64,000 bases of DNA from Clostridiaceae bacterium (GCA_018432235.1 JAHDLO010000015.1:186001-250000), one strand, 5' to 3'; counted from the stretch's first letter, positions 16,645 to 26,017 are shown. Translations and numbers: made by a program. Notes: a model not told the origin generated them from the letters alone.

Positions 16645-18711
16645 ATGAGCAATATTCTGGTTCAGGATATAAGGAGTATAAAGGGTGTAGGACCTAAAAC
16701 TGCTGAGATGCTTAATCGGTTAAATATAAAGACTGCAGGAGATCTCCTATATCATTTCCCCAGAGATTATGACGATAGAAGAAATACAAAGAAGATTAAT
16801 CAGCTGGTGGTGGGGGAAAAGACTACAATATATGGTGAAATCATAGGTGAAGCCAGAAGACTGGGGGGCAGATACAAAAGGACAATATATCAATTTGCCC
16901 TTAAGGATGAAACCGGAAGGATTTTTATTACCTTTTTTAATATGCCCTATCTTAAGAATCAGATAAAGGCAGGCGCCTGTCTGATGGTAAACGGCGAGAT
17001 AAAGAAGGGGAAGAACGGACTGGAGATGGTGAATCCTGTTTATGAGGTTATAATGGATGGCACTGAGACATCACTGGAGGCTATTGTACCAGTGTATCCC
17101 TCCACAGAGGGGTTAAAGCAAAGCTACATTATAGGTCTAATTAAAGGGCTGCTATCGAATTTCACCAATATTGAGGACTACCTTCCTAAGGAGACCCTGA
17201 AGCGAAATCGCCTATGCGGTCTGGACTTTGCTTTAAAAAACATCCATCTCCCTGCCACCACTAAGGAGCTGAAAATAGCAAAGTATCGGCTGATATTCGA
17301 TGAGTTTTTCCTGTTGAAGCTGGGGCTTACAAGGCTTAAAAGAGCAAATGACCTGAATAGAAACGGTGTTAGGCTTCCAGCAGATGAAGGATTGGGCTCT
17401 TTGATGGCGAAGCTGCCCTTTAAGCTGACAAATTCACAGCAAAGGACACTTTCAGAGATTCAGGAGGATCTAATTAAGGAGATACCGATGAATCGGCTTG
17501 TTCAGGGAGATGTCGGCTCCGGTAAAACCATAATAGCTTTAATTTCATTGTATCAGTGTATTATCAAAGGCTATCAGGGTGCACTTATGGCCCCTACCGA
17601 AATATTAGCGGAGCAACACTACACAGCGGCAAAGGAGCTGCTGGAGCCCCTGGGGGTTAGAATAGGATTATTGGTAGGAAGTCTTACTAAAAGTAAAAAG
17701 GACAAGCTTTTGAAGGATATACAACAAAAGGAAATAGATCTTGTGATCGGCACCCACGCCGTTATTCAGGAGGGGGTCAGCTTTTTCAATCTTGCTTTGG
17801 TGGTAACGGATGAGCAGCATAGATTTGGTGTCAGACAGAGGGCAGCATTAGTAAATAAGGGTATCAATCCCCATTTACTGGTTATGACGGCTACGCCTAT
17901 ACCAAGGACCTTGTCCTTCATATTGTATGGCGATTTGAACATATCGATAATAGATGAGCTCCCCCCCGGTAGAATGCCTATAAAGACCTATGAAATACAG
18001 GGGGGAAAACGGATGAAGGCCTATGATTTTGTAAGAAAGCAGTTGGATTTAGGCAGACAGGCTTATATTGTCTGCTCTCTTGTAGAGGAATCTGAGGCGA
18101 TAGAGGCAGAATCAGCGACAGAGCTGGTGGAGGAGCTGGCCAATGGTATATTGTCCAATTATTCAGTCGGTCTGCTACATGGAAAAATGACCCCAAAGGA
18201 AAAGGACTCAGTTATGCAGGAATTTAAAGCAGGCAGACTTCAGGCTTTAGTATCTACCACTGTGGTAGAGGTTGGCGTAAATGTGCCGAATGCCACAGTA
18301 ATGGTTATAGAGAATGCAGACCGATTTGGCTTGGCCCAGCTGCATCAGTTGAGGGGAAGGGTAGGCAGAGGACAGCATCAATCCTATTGCTTATTGATAC
18401 ATAATAGTAAGACCAAGGTAGCAAAGGAAAGAATGGCAATAATGGTAGAAACCAACGATGGCTTTATTATCTCGGAAAAGGATTTTCAATTAAGGGGACC
18501 GGGAGAATTTTTAGGCACCAGACAGCATGGGCTACCGGAGTTCAAGCTGGCTAACCTTTTTCGACATGTACACATATTAAAGCAGGCTGAGGCTGAAATT
18601 CAGGATATTCTTTCGATGGATGAAAATTTGAGTCTGGAGGACTATCCGAGACTCAAAGAACTGATAGACCGAAGATTTAACACAGTAGGGGAGGATTTAA
18701 CCCTAAGTTGA
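16645..18711 (+). CDS. recG: ATP-dependent DNA helicase RecG
   Basis: 688 residues, the family length. The frame is open for 26 more codons, but family alignment begins at the wedge-domain sequence IKGVGPKTAEMLNRL, so ATG 16645 with GGGAGTGAGG before it is preferred. The N-terminal wedge/OB domain is followed by helicase motif I GDVGSGKT (about 288), DEQH (about 389), TATPIPRT and the C-terminal VEVGVNVPNAT and QLRGRVGRG. RecG remodels stalled forks and Holliday junctions. It stands alone between fakA and rsmD. Confidence 0.95.
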   Translation: MSNILVQDIRSIKGVGPKTAEMLNRLNIKTAGDLLYHFPRDYDDRRNTKKINQLVVGEKTTIYGEIIGEARRLGGRYKRTIYQFALKDETGRIFITFFNMPYLKNQIKAGACLMVNGEIKKGKNGLEMVNPVYEVIMDGTETSLEAIVPVYPSTEGLKQSYIIGLIKGLLSNFTNIEDYLPKETLKRNRLCGLDFALKNIHLPATTKELKIAKYRLIFDEFFLLKLGLTRLKRANDLNRNGVRLPADEGLGSLMAKLPFKLTNSQQRTLSEIQEDLIKEIPMNRLVQGDVGSGKTIIALISLYQCIIKGYQGALMAPTEILAEQHYTAAKELLEPLGVRIGLLVGSLTKSKKDKLLKDIQQKEIDLVIGTHAVIQEGVSFFNLALVVTDEQHRFGVRQRAALVNKGINPHLLVMTATPIPRTLSFILYGDLNISIIDELPPGRMPIKTYEIQGGKRMKAYDFVRKQLDLGRQAYIVCSLVEESEAIEAESATELVEELANGILSNYSVGLLHGKMTPKEKDSVMQEFKAGRLQALVSTTVVEVGVNVPNATVMVIENADRFGLAQLHQLRGRVGRGQHQSYCLLIHNSKTKVAKERMAIMVETNDGFIISEKDFQLRGPGEFLGTRQHGLPEFKLANLFRHVHILKQAEAEIQDILSMDENLSLEDYPRLKELIDRRFNTVGEDLTLS

Positions 18712-18745
18712 GTATTTAAAATTTGCATAATATAAAACTAACCAT

Positions 18746-18778
18746 AGGGTTTAACCTAAATTTCCGCTGCGACGAGGC
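18746..18778 (-). repeat. Short intergenic repeat related to 43189-43221
   Basis: Read on the minus strand, this stretch ends in TAGGTTAAACCCT. It matches the plus strand at 43189-43221 at 23 of the last 29 positions without gaps, including an exact GGTTAAACCCT. It lies in the recG-rsmD gap. Confidence 0.35.
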
Positions 18779-18851
18779 TTAGAATTATTTGCTGTTTATG
18801 TGGAAAAATATATAATACAATGAGATGAGCTTATAATTTAACAGAAAAATT

Positions 18852-18880
18852 TTGTACTGAATTGTCGACTGTGTTAAAAT
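18852..18880 (+). promoter_or_regulatory. Promoter of rsmD-coaD
   Basis: TTGTAC (18852-18857), a 17-base spacer and TAAAAT (18875-18880), 29 bases before the rsmD start. Confidence 0.55.
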
Positions 18881-18909
18881 ATAAATATATTGTCATAAGG
18901 AGGAAATTT

Positions 18910-19476
18910 ATGCGAGTGATTGCTGGAAGGGCAAGGGGGCATAAATTGATTTCCCCAGAGGGTTTGGAGGTTAGACCCACCTCTGATAGAGTTAAGGAAT
19001 CAATATTTAACATCATACAAAGGAAGCTGCCGGACAGCAAGGTGATGGACTTTTTTTCCGGGACGGGTAATCTTGGTATAGAGGCTTTGTCCAGAGGTGC
19101 AGCGAAGGCATACTTTATTGACAAAAGTCCTAAGAGTATAATGGTTATACGAGAAAATCTTGAAAAGACAAGGTTGATAGATCAGGCTGAAATTGTTAAT
19201 ATGGCAGCAGAGACTGCTGTGGCCGCCCTAGCAGCAAAGGGATTGAGGGCAGATATCATTTTTATGGACCCGCCTTATTTGAAGGGCTTTGAAGAGCTGA
19301 TGCTGGAGAAAATAGCTCTACAGGGGCTGTTGGCTGATGAAGGAATCATTGTTGTAGAACATAGTAGGACAACCATCATTAAAGAAGATATCAAATTTAC
19401 AAGGTATAGAAGAAACGACTACGGCAGCACCAGCGTTTCCTTTTATTGCTACAGGGAGGAAGAAAAATGCAAATAG
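18910..19476 (+). CDS. rsmD: 16S rRNA (guanine-966-N2)-methyltransferase RsmD
   Basis: 188 residues. An AAGGAGGAAA ribosome binding site fixes the ATG at 18910 although the frame opens 16 codons earlier. The start [10 protein letters not shown], the SAM-binding region [17 protein letters not shown] and the catalytic MDPPY motif are those of RsmD, which methylates G966 of 16S rRNA. The 3' end overlaps coaD by 10 bases, the standard rsmD-coaD operon. Confidence 0.94.
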   Translation: MRVIAGRARGHKLISPEGLEVRPTSDRVKESIFNIIQRKLPDSKVMDFFSGTGNLGIEALSRGAAKAYFIDKSPKSIMVIRENLEKTRLIDQAEIVNMAAETAVAALAAKGLRADIIFMDPPYLKGFEELMLEKIALQGLLADEGIIVVEHSRTTIIKEDIKFTRYRRNDYGSTSVSFYCYREEEKCK

Positions 19477-19940
19477 GAATATATCCGGGTAGCTTTGATC
19501 CCATTACAAATGGCCATTTGGATATTATAGAAAGAGCTTCAAAAATATGTGATGAGGTTATCGTCGCAGTATTAAAAAATACCAATAAAAATCCAATGTT
19601 TACATTGGAGGAAAGAGTTGCCTTGATAGAGGAGGTTATTGCACCCTATAAAAATGTCAAGGTGGAATGCTTCTCAGGCTTATTGGTGGATTATGCCAGA
19701 CAGAAGAAGGCCAATGTCATTATAAAAGGGCTTAGGGCTGTTTCGGATTTTGAATATGAGTTTCAGATGGCTTTGATGAATAGAAAGCTATGTCCTGAGG
19801 TAGAAACGGTATTTCTGATGACCAGCAGTAAAAACTCATATCTTAGCTCCAGTATTGTTAAAGAGGTTGCTAGGTTTGGAGGATGTATTGAGGGTCTTGT
19901 TCCGGATAATATTAAGCAGGCTATATTAAAGAAGATTTAG
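19467..19940 (+). CDS. coaD: Phosphopantetheine adenylyltransferase
   Basis: 157 residues. It catalyses the fourth step of coenzyme A synthesis, adenylation of 4'-phosphopantetheine. The start at 19467 follows GGGAGGA and lies inside the end of rsmD. The nucleotidyltransferase motif is [13 protein letters not shown] with the TNGH signature, and the C-terminal SSSIVKEVA aligns with the ATP-binding ISSxxVRE motif. It is homohexameric in characterised species. Confidence 0.96.
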   Translation: MQIGIYPGSFDPITNGHLDIIERASKICDEVIVAVLKNTNKNPMFTLEERVALIEEVIAPYKNVKVECFSGLLVDYARQKKANVIIKGLRAVSDFEYEFQMALMNRKLCPEVETVFLMTSSKNSYLSSSIVKEVARFGGCIEGLVPDNIKQAILKKI

Positions 19941-19961
19941 CCAAGTTAAGGGGGATAAAAT

Positions 19962-20420
19962 ATGAGTGTTCTTAGATTGCTGGAGGAATTAGAGGATATT
20001 GTTGAAAGCGGGTCGTCTATACCCTTCGCCCATAAGGTATTAGTTGACAGAACAGATATTTTAGAATTGATCAAGGAAATCAGAATTCAGCTTCCAGATG
20101 AGATAAAGCAGGCCCAATGGATTAAAGAGGAAAGACAGCGGATTTTGGTGGAGGCACAGCAGGAGGCCGATACCGTCATTGAAGAGGCTAACAAGCATAT
20201 CATGGCCCTGATAGAGCAGGACGAAATAACAAAGCAATCGAGAAAGCAGGCTGAGGAAATCATAGCACAAGCCCAAACCAATGCAAAGGAAATGCGCTTA
20301 GGTGCTAGAGATTACGTAGACGAGCTGCTGAGCTCAGCTGAACAGAAGCTTATTGGTTTGGTTGAGACACTGCAGGAGAATAGAAATGAGATTAAAGGCA
20401 TGAAGGGATATCAAAAATAA
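19962..20420 (+). CDS. Coiled-coil protein, ATP synthase B/H-subunit-like
   Basis: 152 residues, nearly all predicted coiled coil: from about residue 55 it is rich in Glu, Gln, Lys and Ala with heptad-like spacing (VEAQQEADTVIEEANKHI and AEEIIAQAQTNAKEM). Similar proteins next to coaD in Clostridia are annotated as ATPase or V-type H subunit-like. There is no ATP synthase operon here, so a structural or division-related role is as likely. Function unknown. A strong terminator follows immediately. Confidence 0.75.
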   Translation: MSVLRLLEELEDIVESGSSIPFAHKVLVDRTDILELIKEIRIQLPDEIKQAQWIKEERQRILVEAQQEADTVIEEANKHIMALIEQDEITKQSRKQAEEIIAQAQTNAKEMRLGARDYVDELLSSAEQKLIGLVETLQENRNEIKGMKGYQK

Positions 20421-20421
20421 C

Positions 20422-20456
20422 AAAATGAACCAAGTCAGCTTGGTTCATTTTTTATT
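20422..20456. terminator. Terminator after the coaD operon
   Basis: Stem AATGAACCAAG / CTTGGTTCATT with TCAG loop and a long T tract. It abuts the ylbJ remnant and probably once served as a shared terminator for convergent genes. Confidence 0.8.
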
Positions 20457-20463
20457 TTTTGTG

Positions 20464-20624
20464 AACAAGCTGCTTAAAAAAGAAATTAGCATTGCAATAA
20501 GCAGCATAACGATTGTAATTGCCAGGAAAAGCTCAGTGGAAAGCTTAAAATTCACAAATATCCTTTCGATGGGCGATAGGACTGAATGGATTGAGAAGCC
20601 ACTCTAGGCGATGATAAAGGAGAC
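20464..20624 (-). pseudogene. Duplicated 3' fragment of ylbJ with an internal deletion
   Basis: Bases 20464-20587 match 21754-21877, the 3' end of the intact ylbJ, with only 2 differences in 124. Bases 20588-20624 then resemble 22037-22072 of the same gene at about 85 %, skipping 159 bases (53 codons). The fragment lacks the first three quarters of the gene and cannot make a functional protein. It lies directly at the coaD-operon terminator. On the minus strand its C-terminus would read SSLFTKNKK instead of SSLFERKH. Confidence 0.8.
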
Positions 20625-20776
20625 GATAATAAGATTGCTCTTAATCTAATGCAAGTTATGCCTATTAAGCGACCAGTTAGGCCCCAAATATCATTATGCT
20701 GGACAAAATTGGGTGAGATTATTATCTAATTGTTGTTATACAGTTGAGCATAAAGTTGTATAAATTACCAATATGC

Positions 20777-20782
20777 TATAAT
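20777..20782 (+). promoter_or_regulatory. Extended -10 promoter element for the lipoprotein gene
   Basis: TGCTATAAT (TG extension at 20774-20775) lies in AT-rich sequence 133 bases before the lipoprotein start. No good -35 is visible at normal spacing. Confidence 0.4.
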
Positions 20783-20914
20783 AAAGGCATATAAAACTTT
20801 AGTATGTAGCACCCATCTGCGGATTATAGTGGAAATATTTAGAGGAAGTATTGAAAAATAGACAATGGCTGCTTGAATCTGCAGCAAAAGTATGTTATCA
20901 AGGAGGAAAAGCTA

Positions 20915-21724
20915 ATGAATGTAAAAAAAATACTTAATTTTCTTGTCTTACAATGGGCGATCTGTATTGTAATTAGTTCTTGTCAAACTGAGACTATAAA
21001 TAATGCCAGATTCCCTCGCAATTATGAAGAAATTGAAGCTTATTATGAAGATCGGTTGATTTCTAGTACTCCAATTGATGATAATCAAGCTTTGGTAAAA
21101 TTGACTGGTGAAAGTATTAATGAATTTTGGATAGTCAATTTTCAAGAAGAAAAAATCTACAGTCTTCCAATTAATGCAGAGGATGTCATTTTTGAAAAAA
21201 AAGTCAACAATAATGAACTGTTGTTTTATGTGGATGGAACAAATCCCAATAACGTATATCAGAAATTTCCTTATTTAATGCGTGCTATAAAAGGGGATAA
21301 GGAAGAGTATTATCTAGTAGAAAATGATCTCTGGCATCAAATTGGTTCTGGTATTGAGACAACCACAGGAAAAGGTGGCATAATTAGTGATTGTATAATC
21401 AGCTTTGATTCTTTACAGTTGATATTTAAGGCAAAAGAAGGGGATGAGGCATCTTTTTATGCTGCATACTTAGATATACCCATTACCCATATTTATTTTG
21501 GGGGACCAAAAGAAATGTGTATTGTATTTAAGGATACGTTATTATCTGTTGCGCCTGAAGCCGACGATATTCAACATTCTCAATATATAGAACAAATCAA
21601 TCTCATACAAGAAAAGAATGATGTAATCGTAGAAATTAGACTAAAAGATGGAGTAAAGCAGTACTTCGTAGAAAAACGCAATATTGATAAAGATCCTCCT
21701 TATTTAGTTATTGAGTTTAAATAA
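20915..21724 (+). CDS. Putative lipoprotein of unknown function
   Basis: 269 residues. AAGGAGG before ATG 20915 sets the start. A short Lys-containing N-terminus, a hydrophobic stretch and the lipobox-like VISSC (cysteine about residue 22) predict export and lipid attachment. The mature part is acidic and shows no family I recognise. The gene is visibly more AT-rich than its neighbours and lies between two copies of the ylbJ 3' end, ending 13 bases from ylbJ on the opposite strand. That suggests it came in by insertion. Confidence 0.7.
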   Translation: MNVKKILNFLVLQWAICIVISSCQTETINNARFPRNYEEIEAYYEDRLISSTPIDDNQALVKLTGESINEFWIVNFQEEKIYSLPINAEDVIFEKKVNNNELLFYVDGTNPNNVYQKFPYLMRAIKGDKEEYYLVENDLWHQIGSGIETTTGKGGIISDCIISFDSLQLIFKAKEGDEASFYAAYLDIPITHIYFGGPKEMCIVFKDTLLSVAPEADDIQHSQYIEQINLIQEKNDVIVEIRLKDGVKQYFVEKRNIDKDPPYLVIEFK

Positions 21725-21737
21725 TATTTGAAATATG

Positions 21738-23027
21738 TTAATGCTTTCGTTCAAACAAGCTGCTTAAAAAAGAAATTAGCATTGCAATAAGCAGCATAAC
21801 GATTGTAATTACCAGGAAAAGCTCAATGGAAAGCTTAAAATTCACAAATATCCTTTCGATGGGCGATAGGACTGAATAGTTCCCCGATGCAACAGCTGGA
21901 AATTTGTAGTAGGCAGAGAAAAAAGGGTAAAGCAGATACATCAGTAGGGCAGAAAGCAGCCCATGCAGCAGCTTTGAAAGCACATAAATTGAGGATTTAA
22001 TATCTGTCTGATTTAATATGCTGAAGGATTGGGCATGAATTGAAAAGCCGCTCCAGGCTATGATAAAGGAGGTTGCCGTAAGCTTTGCCAGCAGGCTGAC
22101 ATGGGCTATTTCGGAAATTAATTTGCTGCCCATAGTGATCTCAAAAAAGCCCGTTATTAATCCGCTGTAAACAGAAATATCAAAATTAAGGCTGCTGAAG
22201 AGAAACAATAATATCTTTGAAAAAAAGCTGATAAGGCCTGTTAATTGAAGAATTCTGATCACCACTGAAAATACGATGATAAAGCCCCCCACTACCAAAA
22301 TCGTATTTATGGCCTCCTTTACTGCATTTCCCATAAGCGTACCCAAAGGCTGTCTTTTTTGTCTGGAGGCTCGTAGCTGTCTGAGGGCGGTCTTTAAATA
22401 TCTGTTATCAGATGCTCTGTTTTGTGGACTGAAATCCCTATGCCTATAAAATCTGAATATCAAGCCCACCAATATAGCAGCAAGATAATGGCATAGCGCT
22501 AAAGCAATACCCACCTGAGAGGACTCAAACATACCTACACCCACCGCCCCCAATATAAAAAGGGGACCCGAGGTGCTGCAAAAAGCCGCCATTCTTTGGG
22601 CCTCTCCTAGGGTAATGGTGCCCTCCTGCCTTAGTCTGCTGACCACCTTTACGCCTACCGGGTAACCGGAGGTTACGCTCATGGCAAAGGCAAAGGAGCC
22701 CTCTCCTGGTACATTAAACAATGGCCTCATTATGGGCTCCAGCAAAGCCCCAATAAATCGTACTACCCCTAAGCCAATCAGCATTTCAGCACCAACAAAA
22801 AAAGGCAGCAAAGAGGGAAGGACAATTGTAAACCAGGTCATCAATCCATTATAGGAGGCCTCTACGGATTCCTTTGGATAAATAACGATAGACACAACTA
22901 AAAGCAGTACAGTTATTACCAAAAGATAATAGCTCATATGCCTGCTGAGCCTCAAAAGCAGTCCTCTTGAAAAATATATTAGTGATGCTGCAACAACAAC
23001 GGTAATACCCAAAAGAAAAGGCGCCAT
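21738..23027 (-). CDS. ylbJ: Sporulation integral membrane protein YlbJ
   Basis: 429 residues. The frame opens 11 codons earlier, but GGGGGAG lies just before the ATG at 23027. It has about eight hydrophobic segments and the nucleoside-transporter-gate-like pattern of YlbJ, with SVTSGYPVGVKVV and CSTSGPLFILGAVG in the middle. YlbJ is needed for spore cortex formation in B. subtilis. Its 3' end is duplicated at 20464-20624. The last residues (FERKH) differ from the duplicate and may have been rebuilt by the rearrangement. Head-to-tail with tmcAL as in Bacillus (ylbJ, ylbM). Confidence 0.88.
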   Translation of the reverse strand: MAPFLLGITVVVAASLIYFSRGLLLRLSRHMSYYLLVITVLLLVVSIVIYPKESVEASYNGLMTWFTIVLPSLLPFFVGAEMLIGLGVVRFIGALLEPIMRPLFNVPGEGSFAFAMSVTSGYPVGVKVVSRLRQEGTITLGEAQRMAAFCSTSGPLFILGAVGVGMFESSQVGIALALCHYLAAILVGLIFRFYRHRDFSPQNRASDNRYLKTALRQLRASRQKRQPLGTLMGNAVKEAINTILVVGGFIIVFSVVIRILQLTGLISFFSKILLFLFSSLNFDISVYSGLITGFFEITMGSKLISEIAHVSLLAKLTATSFIIAWSGFSIHAQSFSILNQTDIKSSIYVLSKLLHGLLSALLMYLLYPFFSAYYKFPAVASGNYSVLSPIERIFVNFKLSIELFLVITIVMLLIAMLISFLSSLFERKH

Positions 23028-23097
23028 GGAACTCCCCCTGTACTGAAATAAAATATGCACTACTTAATTATATTTTTTAAGCGGGGGGGATATGCTT

Positions 23098-24357
23098 TTA
23101 AAAAACATACACCGGACTCATGACATACTCCAGCTGTTGAGCGGAAAATTCAATATTAGGAACTGCAAGCCGATAGATATTGGTCGCACGAATATCTGTA
23201 TCCAGCATCTGCTGAGCCGCCTCCGATTGAGGCCGAAATTGAGGAAGCTTTGTGATAATCGGCAATGCGGCAGTTTTCTTCATATGCTTCAGAAGCTGTC
23301 GGCCTTTGTCATTAAAGGCTAGAACTCTGATATATTGAGGCCCTGAATTGCTGTTAAAGTATTCAATATCTGCTCTAGATATATTTAAAAGTACATGCAT
23401 GGCAATTCTTTGTAGTCGGGTCAGAGTATAGCGTTTTGTTTTCAGGCAGCTGTAGAACTCCTGAAGATTTTCAGACCTCTGGCTGCATTGAAATATTTTA
23501 TTCTCAAGGCCTTCATTGACATCAAAGTACCTTGTCAAGCTCAATGGTGTTTCTCTGCGGAAGAGGGCCAGCAGCTGCTTTTGAAAATGCTGACTGAAGA
23601 CAGGGGCCAGATTAGCCGCTATCGCTTTAGATAAAATATCATAGGCCGGTGACGGCATAACACCTTTAAGGGCTTCGACGGGCTTATCTAAGGCTAGATG
23701 CTGCCTGATGGCTGTTGCGCTGGCTATATCTCCAACCATCTCCATTGAATGATAATCCGCCTTTTTTCTAAGTATGGTATAGGGGTTGATACTGCTGTTG
23801 ATACGATACAAGGCCTTAAGATATTCTATAGACAAAATATTATTTGGACTTTTGATGATGTTGCTTATGCATTCCTCTTCCTTGGTGGTCAGCCCTTTGC
23901 TTTTTAAATAGGCAACGATTGCTCTGCCTCTGGCATCAGGAAAGGTATAGCCCTGACGCAGCTCCTCCTTCAGAACAAGCTCAAATTCCTCTGGTGCCTC
24001 TACTAAAAGCTTTGCTACTAGCTTTAGATATTCAAGCTCTCCGGCTTCGCTGCCAAAGCATACATAGTCCACCAGCCCCATACTGTCCAGCAGCTTTATT
24101 GAACCATAGGCAAATAGCTCAGCGGTTGAGCAGGCATATACCGTCGGCAGCTCCACCACCAAATCAACACCGCAGGCAACAGCCATTTCTGCCCTTGCCC
24201 ATTTATGCAGTAAAGTTGGCTCACCTCTCTGCAGGAAATTACCGCTCATAACCGCTACGCTATGGGTAGCGCCAGCCGCCTCCCTGGACTGCTCTAAATG
24301 ATATAAATGTCCGTTGTGAAAGGGATTATATTCCGTGATCAATCCTAAAACCCTCAT
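23098..24357 (-). CDS. tmcAL: tRNA(Met) cytidine acetate ligase TmcAL (YlbM)
   Basis: 419 residues. It forms N4-acetylcytidine at the wobble position of elongator tRNA-Met from acetate and ATP. The nucleotidyltransferase signature is at the very N-terminus: GLITEYNPFHNGHLYHLE, then VMSGNFLQRGEP. AGGAGGCC precedes the ATG on the minus strand. It is close to ackA, also acetate-related, although the two are divergent and this may be coincidence; the ylbM-ackA-yceD-rpmF neighbourhood is common in Clostridia. Confidence 0.9.
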   Translation of the reverse strand: MRVLGLITEYNPFHNGHLYHLEQSREAAGATHSVAVMSGNFLQRGEPTLLHKWARAEMAVACGVDLVVELPTVYACSTAELFAYGSIKLLDSMGLVDYVCFGSEAGELEYLKLVAKLLVEAPEEFELVLKEELRQGYTFPDARGRAIVAYLKSKGLTTKEEECISNIIKSPNNILSIEYLKALYRINSSINPYTILRKKADYHSMEMVGDIASATAIRQHLALDKPVEALKGVMPSPAYDILSKAIAANLAPVFSQHFQKQLLALFRRETPLSLTRYFDVNEGLENKIFQCSQRSENLQEFYSCLKTKRYTLTRLQRIAMHVLLNISRADIEYFNSNSGPQYIRVLAFNDKGRQLLKHMKKTAALPIITKLPQFRPQSEAAQQMLDTDIRATNIYRLAVPNIEFSAQQLEYVMSPVYVF

Positions 24358-24397
24358 AAAGGCCTCCTATGTATAAAAATTAGAAGCTCAATCGCTC

Positions 24398-24470
24398 CTG
24401 AATCATTACCACCGCAATTCTGAGTTCGGCAACGGTAAAAATTCTCCACTATGCGTTGTCGTCAATCGCA
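24398..24470 (-). pseudogene. 5S rRNA-like fragment, degenerate
   Basis: On the minus strand the order GCATAGTGGAGA, then ACCGTTGCCGAACTCAGAA, then a GGTGGTA block reproduces helix II, the helix III loop and the helix IV start of bacterial 5S rRNA as I know it. The second strand of helix II (CCACTATG) is missing, as is a recognisable closing helix I, so it cannot fold as a full 5S rRNA. There is no 16S or 23S gene in the window. I read it as a decayed or rearranged 5S gene. Confidence 0.4.
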
Positions 24471-24684
24471 ATACATTAGATTGCTTCTTCCACTGTCTTG
24501 GTAAGGTGCGATTTTCGTTATTGTACTCTAAATAAATTATCCTGCAAAACATTGTTTAATTATATTAATTTAAGCTAATAATTACCCTTGTTATTATACT
24601 ATATTATTTAAATAAATTCCTTAAATAATTGGCAAAATAGAATATATTGAGGGCATTATTATATACTTGGTGAATATTTCATTA

Positions 24685-24702
24685 TATTTTGTATACAAAA
24701 TA
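24685..24702. promoter_or_regulatory. Perfect 18-base palindrome upstream of ackA
   Basis: TATTTTGTATACAAAATA is its own reverse complement and ends 3 bases before the -35 of the ackA promoter. Position and symmetry fit a dimeric repressor or activator site. The regulator is not known. Confidence 0.45.
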
Positions 24703-24705
24703 ACC

Positions 24706-24734
24706 TTGAAAAACATGTCATAATCTATTATTAT
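24706..24734 (+). promoter_or_regulatory. Promoter of ackA
   Basis: TTGAAA (24706-24711), a 17-base spacer and TATTAT (24729-24734), about 76 bases before the ackA start. Confidence 0.5.
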
Positions 24735-24810
24735 TTAGATATTGGATATTTATAAGTAATATCAACAATTACTACTTAAGAGTAAAGAAATGAATTTAGG
24801 AGGTTATTAA

Positions 24811-26004
24811 ATGAAAGTACTAGTGTTGAATTGCGGCAGCTCTTCACTGAAGTATCAGCTGATTAACATGGAAAATGAAGAGGTGTTGGCAAAGGGTATT
24901 GCAGAAAGAATAGGCATTGAGGATGGTTTTGTAAAGCACGAGGCTATAGGCAAAGAAAAGCTTATCATTGAAGAGGATATGGGGACTCATAAGGCTGCCA
25001 TCAGGATAGTTTTAAACTCTCTTGTTGATCCGCAATATGGTGCCTTAAAGTCAATGGACGAGATTTCAGCAGTTGGACACAGGGTTGTTCATGGGGGAGA
25101 AAAATTTGCTTCCTCAGTAGTCATAACAGATGCTGTCAAGAAGGCTCTTGAGGAGTGCTCTGAATTAGCCCCATTACATAATCCGCCAAACCTAATGGGT
25201 ATTACTGCATGCGAGGAAATTCTTCCTAATGTGCCCATGGTAGGTGTATTCGATACCGCCTTCCATCAGACTATGCCAAAGTCATCATATCTTTATGCAC
25301 TGCCATATGAATTATATGAAAAGCATAAAATTAGACGATATGGCTTCCATGGTACCTCCCATAAATACGTTGCACAAAGAGCTGCTGCACTTTTAAACAA
25401 GCCTTTAGAGGAGCTTAAAATCGTTACCTGCCATTTAGGAAATGGTGCCAGCGTTGCAGCCGTAGATGGTGGTAATTCCATCGATACTTCAATGGGCTTT
25501 ACCCCATTAGAGGGTCTTGTTATGGGTACAAGATGCGGAGACATCGATCCTGCCATAACTACCTTCATCATGGATAAGGAAAGAATCGGAACCCATGAAT
25601 TAAACAATATAATGAATAAAAAATCTGGTGTCCTTGGTATTTCAGGAGTAAGCAATGACTTCAGAGATTTAGAGGGTGCAGTTGCTGAAGGACACGAAAG
25701 AGCGGCACTGGCTTTAGAGGTATATCATAAAAGGGTAAAGAAATATATCGGTGCCTATGCTGCTGAAATGGGTGGCTTAGATGCAGTGGTATTCACTGCA
25801 GGCTTGGGCGAGAATTCTGCCGATACAAGAAAATCAATTTGTGAAGGCTTAGAATTTTTAGGTATAAAAATAGACGATAATAAGAATAATGTTAGAGGTA
25901 AGGAAACAATAGTTACAACAGATGATTCATCCGTTAAGGTTCTTCTAATACCAACAAATGAAGAATTAATGATTGCAAGGGATACTCTTGAACTGGTAAA
26001 ATAG
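24811..26004 (+). CDS. ackA: Acetate kinase
   Basis: 397 residues, preceded by AGGAGG. It interconverts acetyl phosphate plus ADP with acetate plus ATP, the energy-yielding last step of acetogenic fermentation. Motifs: [12 protein letters not shown] at the N-terminus, HRVVHGG, the RYGFHGTSH segment, GNGASVAAV and the C-terminal [10 protein letters not shown] and [10 protein letters not shown]. No phosphotransacetylase gene is adjacent. The gene is monocistronic between its promoter and a strong terminator. Confidence 0.97.
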   Translation: MKVLVLNCGSSSLKYQLINMENEEVLAKGIAERIGIEDGFVKHEAIGKEKLIIEEDMGTHKAAIRIVLNSLVDPQYGALKSMDEISAVGHRVVHGGEKFASSVVITDAVKKALEECSELAPLHNPPNLMGITACEEILPNVPMVGVFDTAFHQTMPKSSYLYALPYELYEKHKIRRYGFHGTSHKYVAQRAAALLNKPLEELKIVTCHLGNGASVAAVDGGNSIDTSMGFTPLEGLVMGTRCGDIDPAITTFIMDKERIGTHELNNIMNKKSGVLGISGVSNDFRDLEGAVAEGHERAALALEVYHKRVKKYIGAYAAEMGGLDAVVFTAGLGENSADTRKSICEGLEFLGIKIDDNKNNVRGKETIVTTDDSSVKVLLIPTNEELMIARDTLELVK

Positions 26005-26017
26005 ATTTTAATGCTAT

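Larger units (their letters stand above)
24358..24810. other. Intergenic region tmcAL / ackA
   Basis: About 453 bases, AT-rich toward ackA. It contains a 5S rRNA-like fragment on the minus strand (24398-24470), an 18-base perfect palindrome (24685-24702) and the ackA promoter (24706-24734). The small hairpin GCAAT / ATTGC (about 24466-24484) adjoins the 5S-like part. No protein-coding frame is credible. Confidence 0.6.

Noticed and set aside
20425..20607. Reading frame of 60 codons on the plus strand
   Set aside because: It lies antisense across the ylbJ remnant and the terminator, with no ribosome binding site of its own.
20588..21753. Insertion sequence carrying the lipoprotein gene
   Set aside because: There is no transposase, no terminal inverted repeat and no short target duplication; the flanking repeats are host ylbJ sequence.
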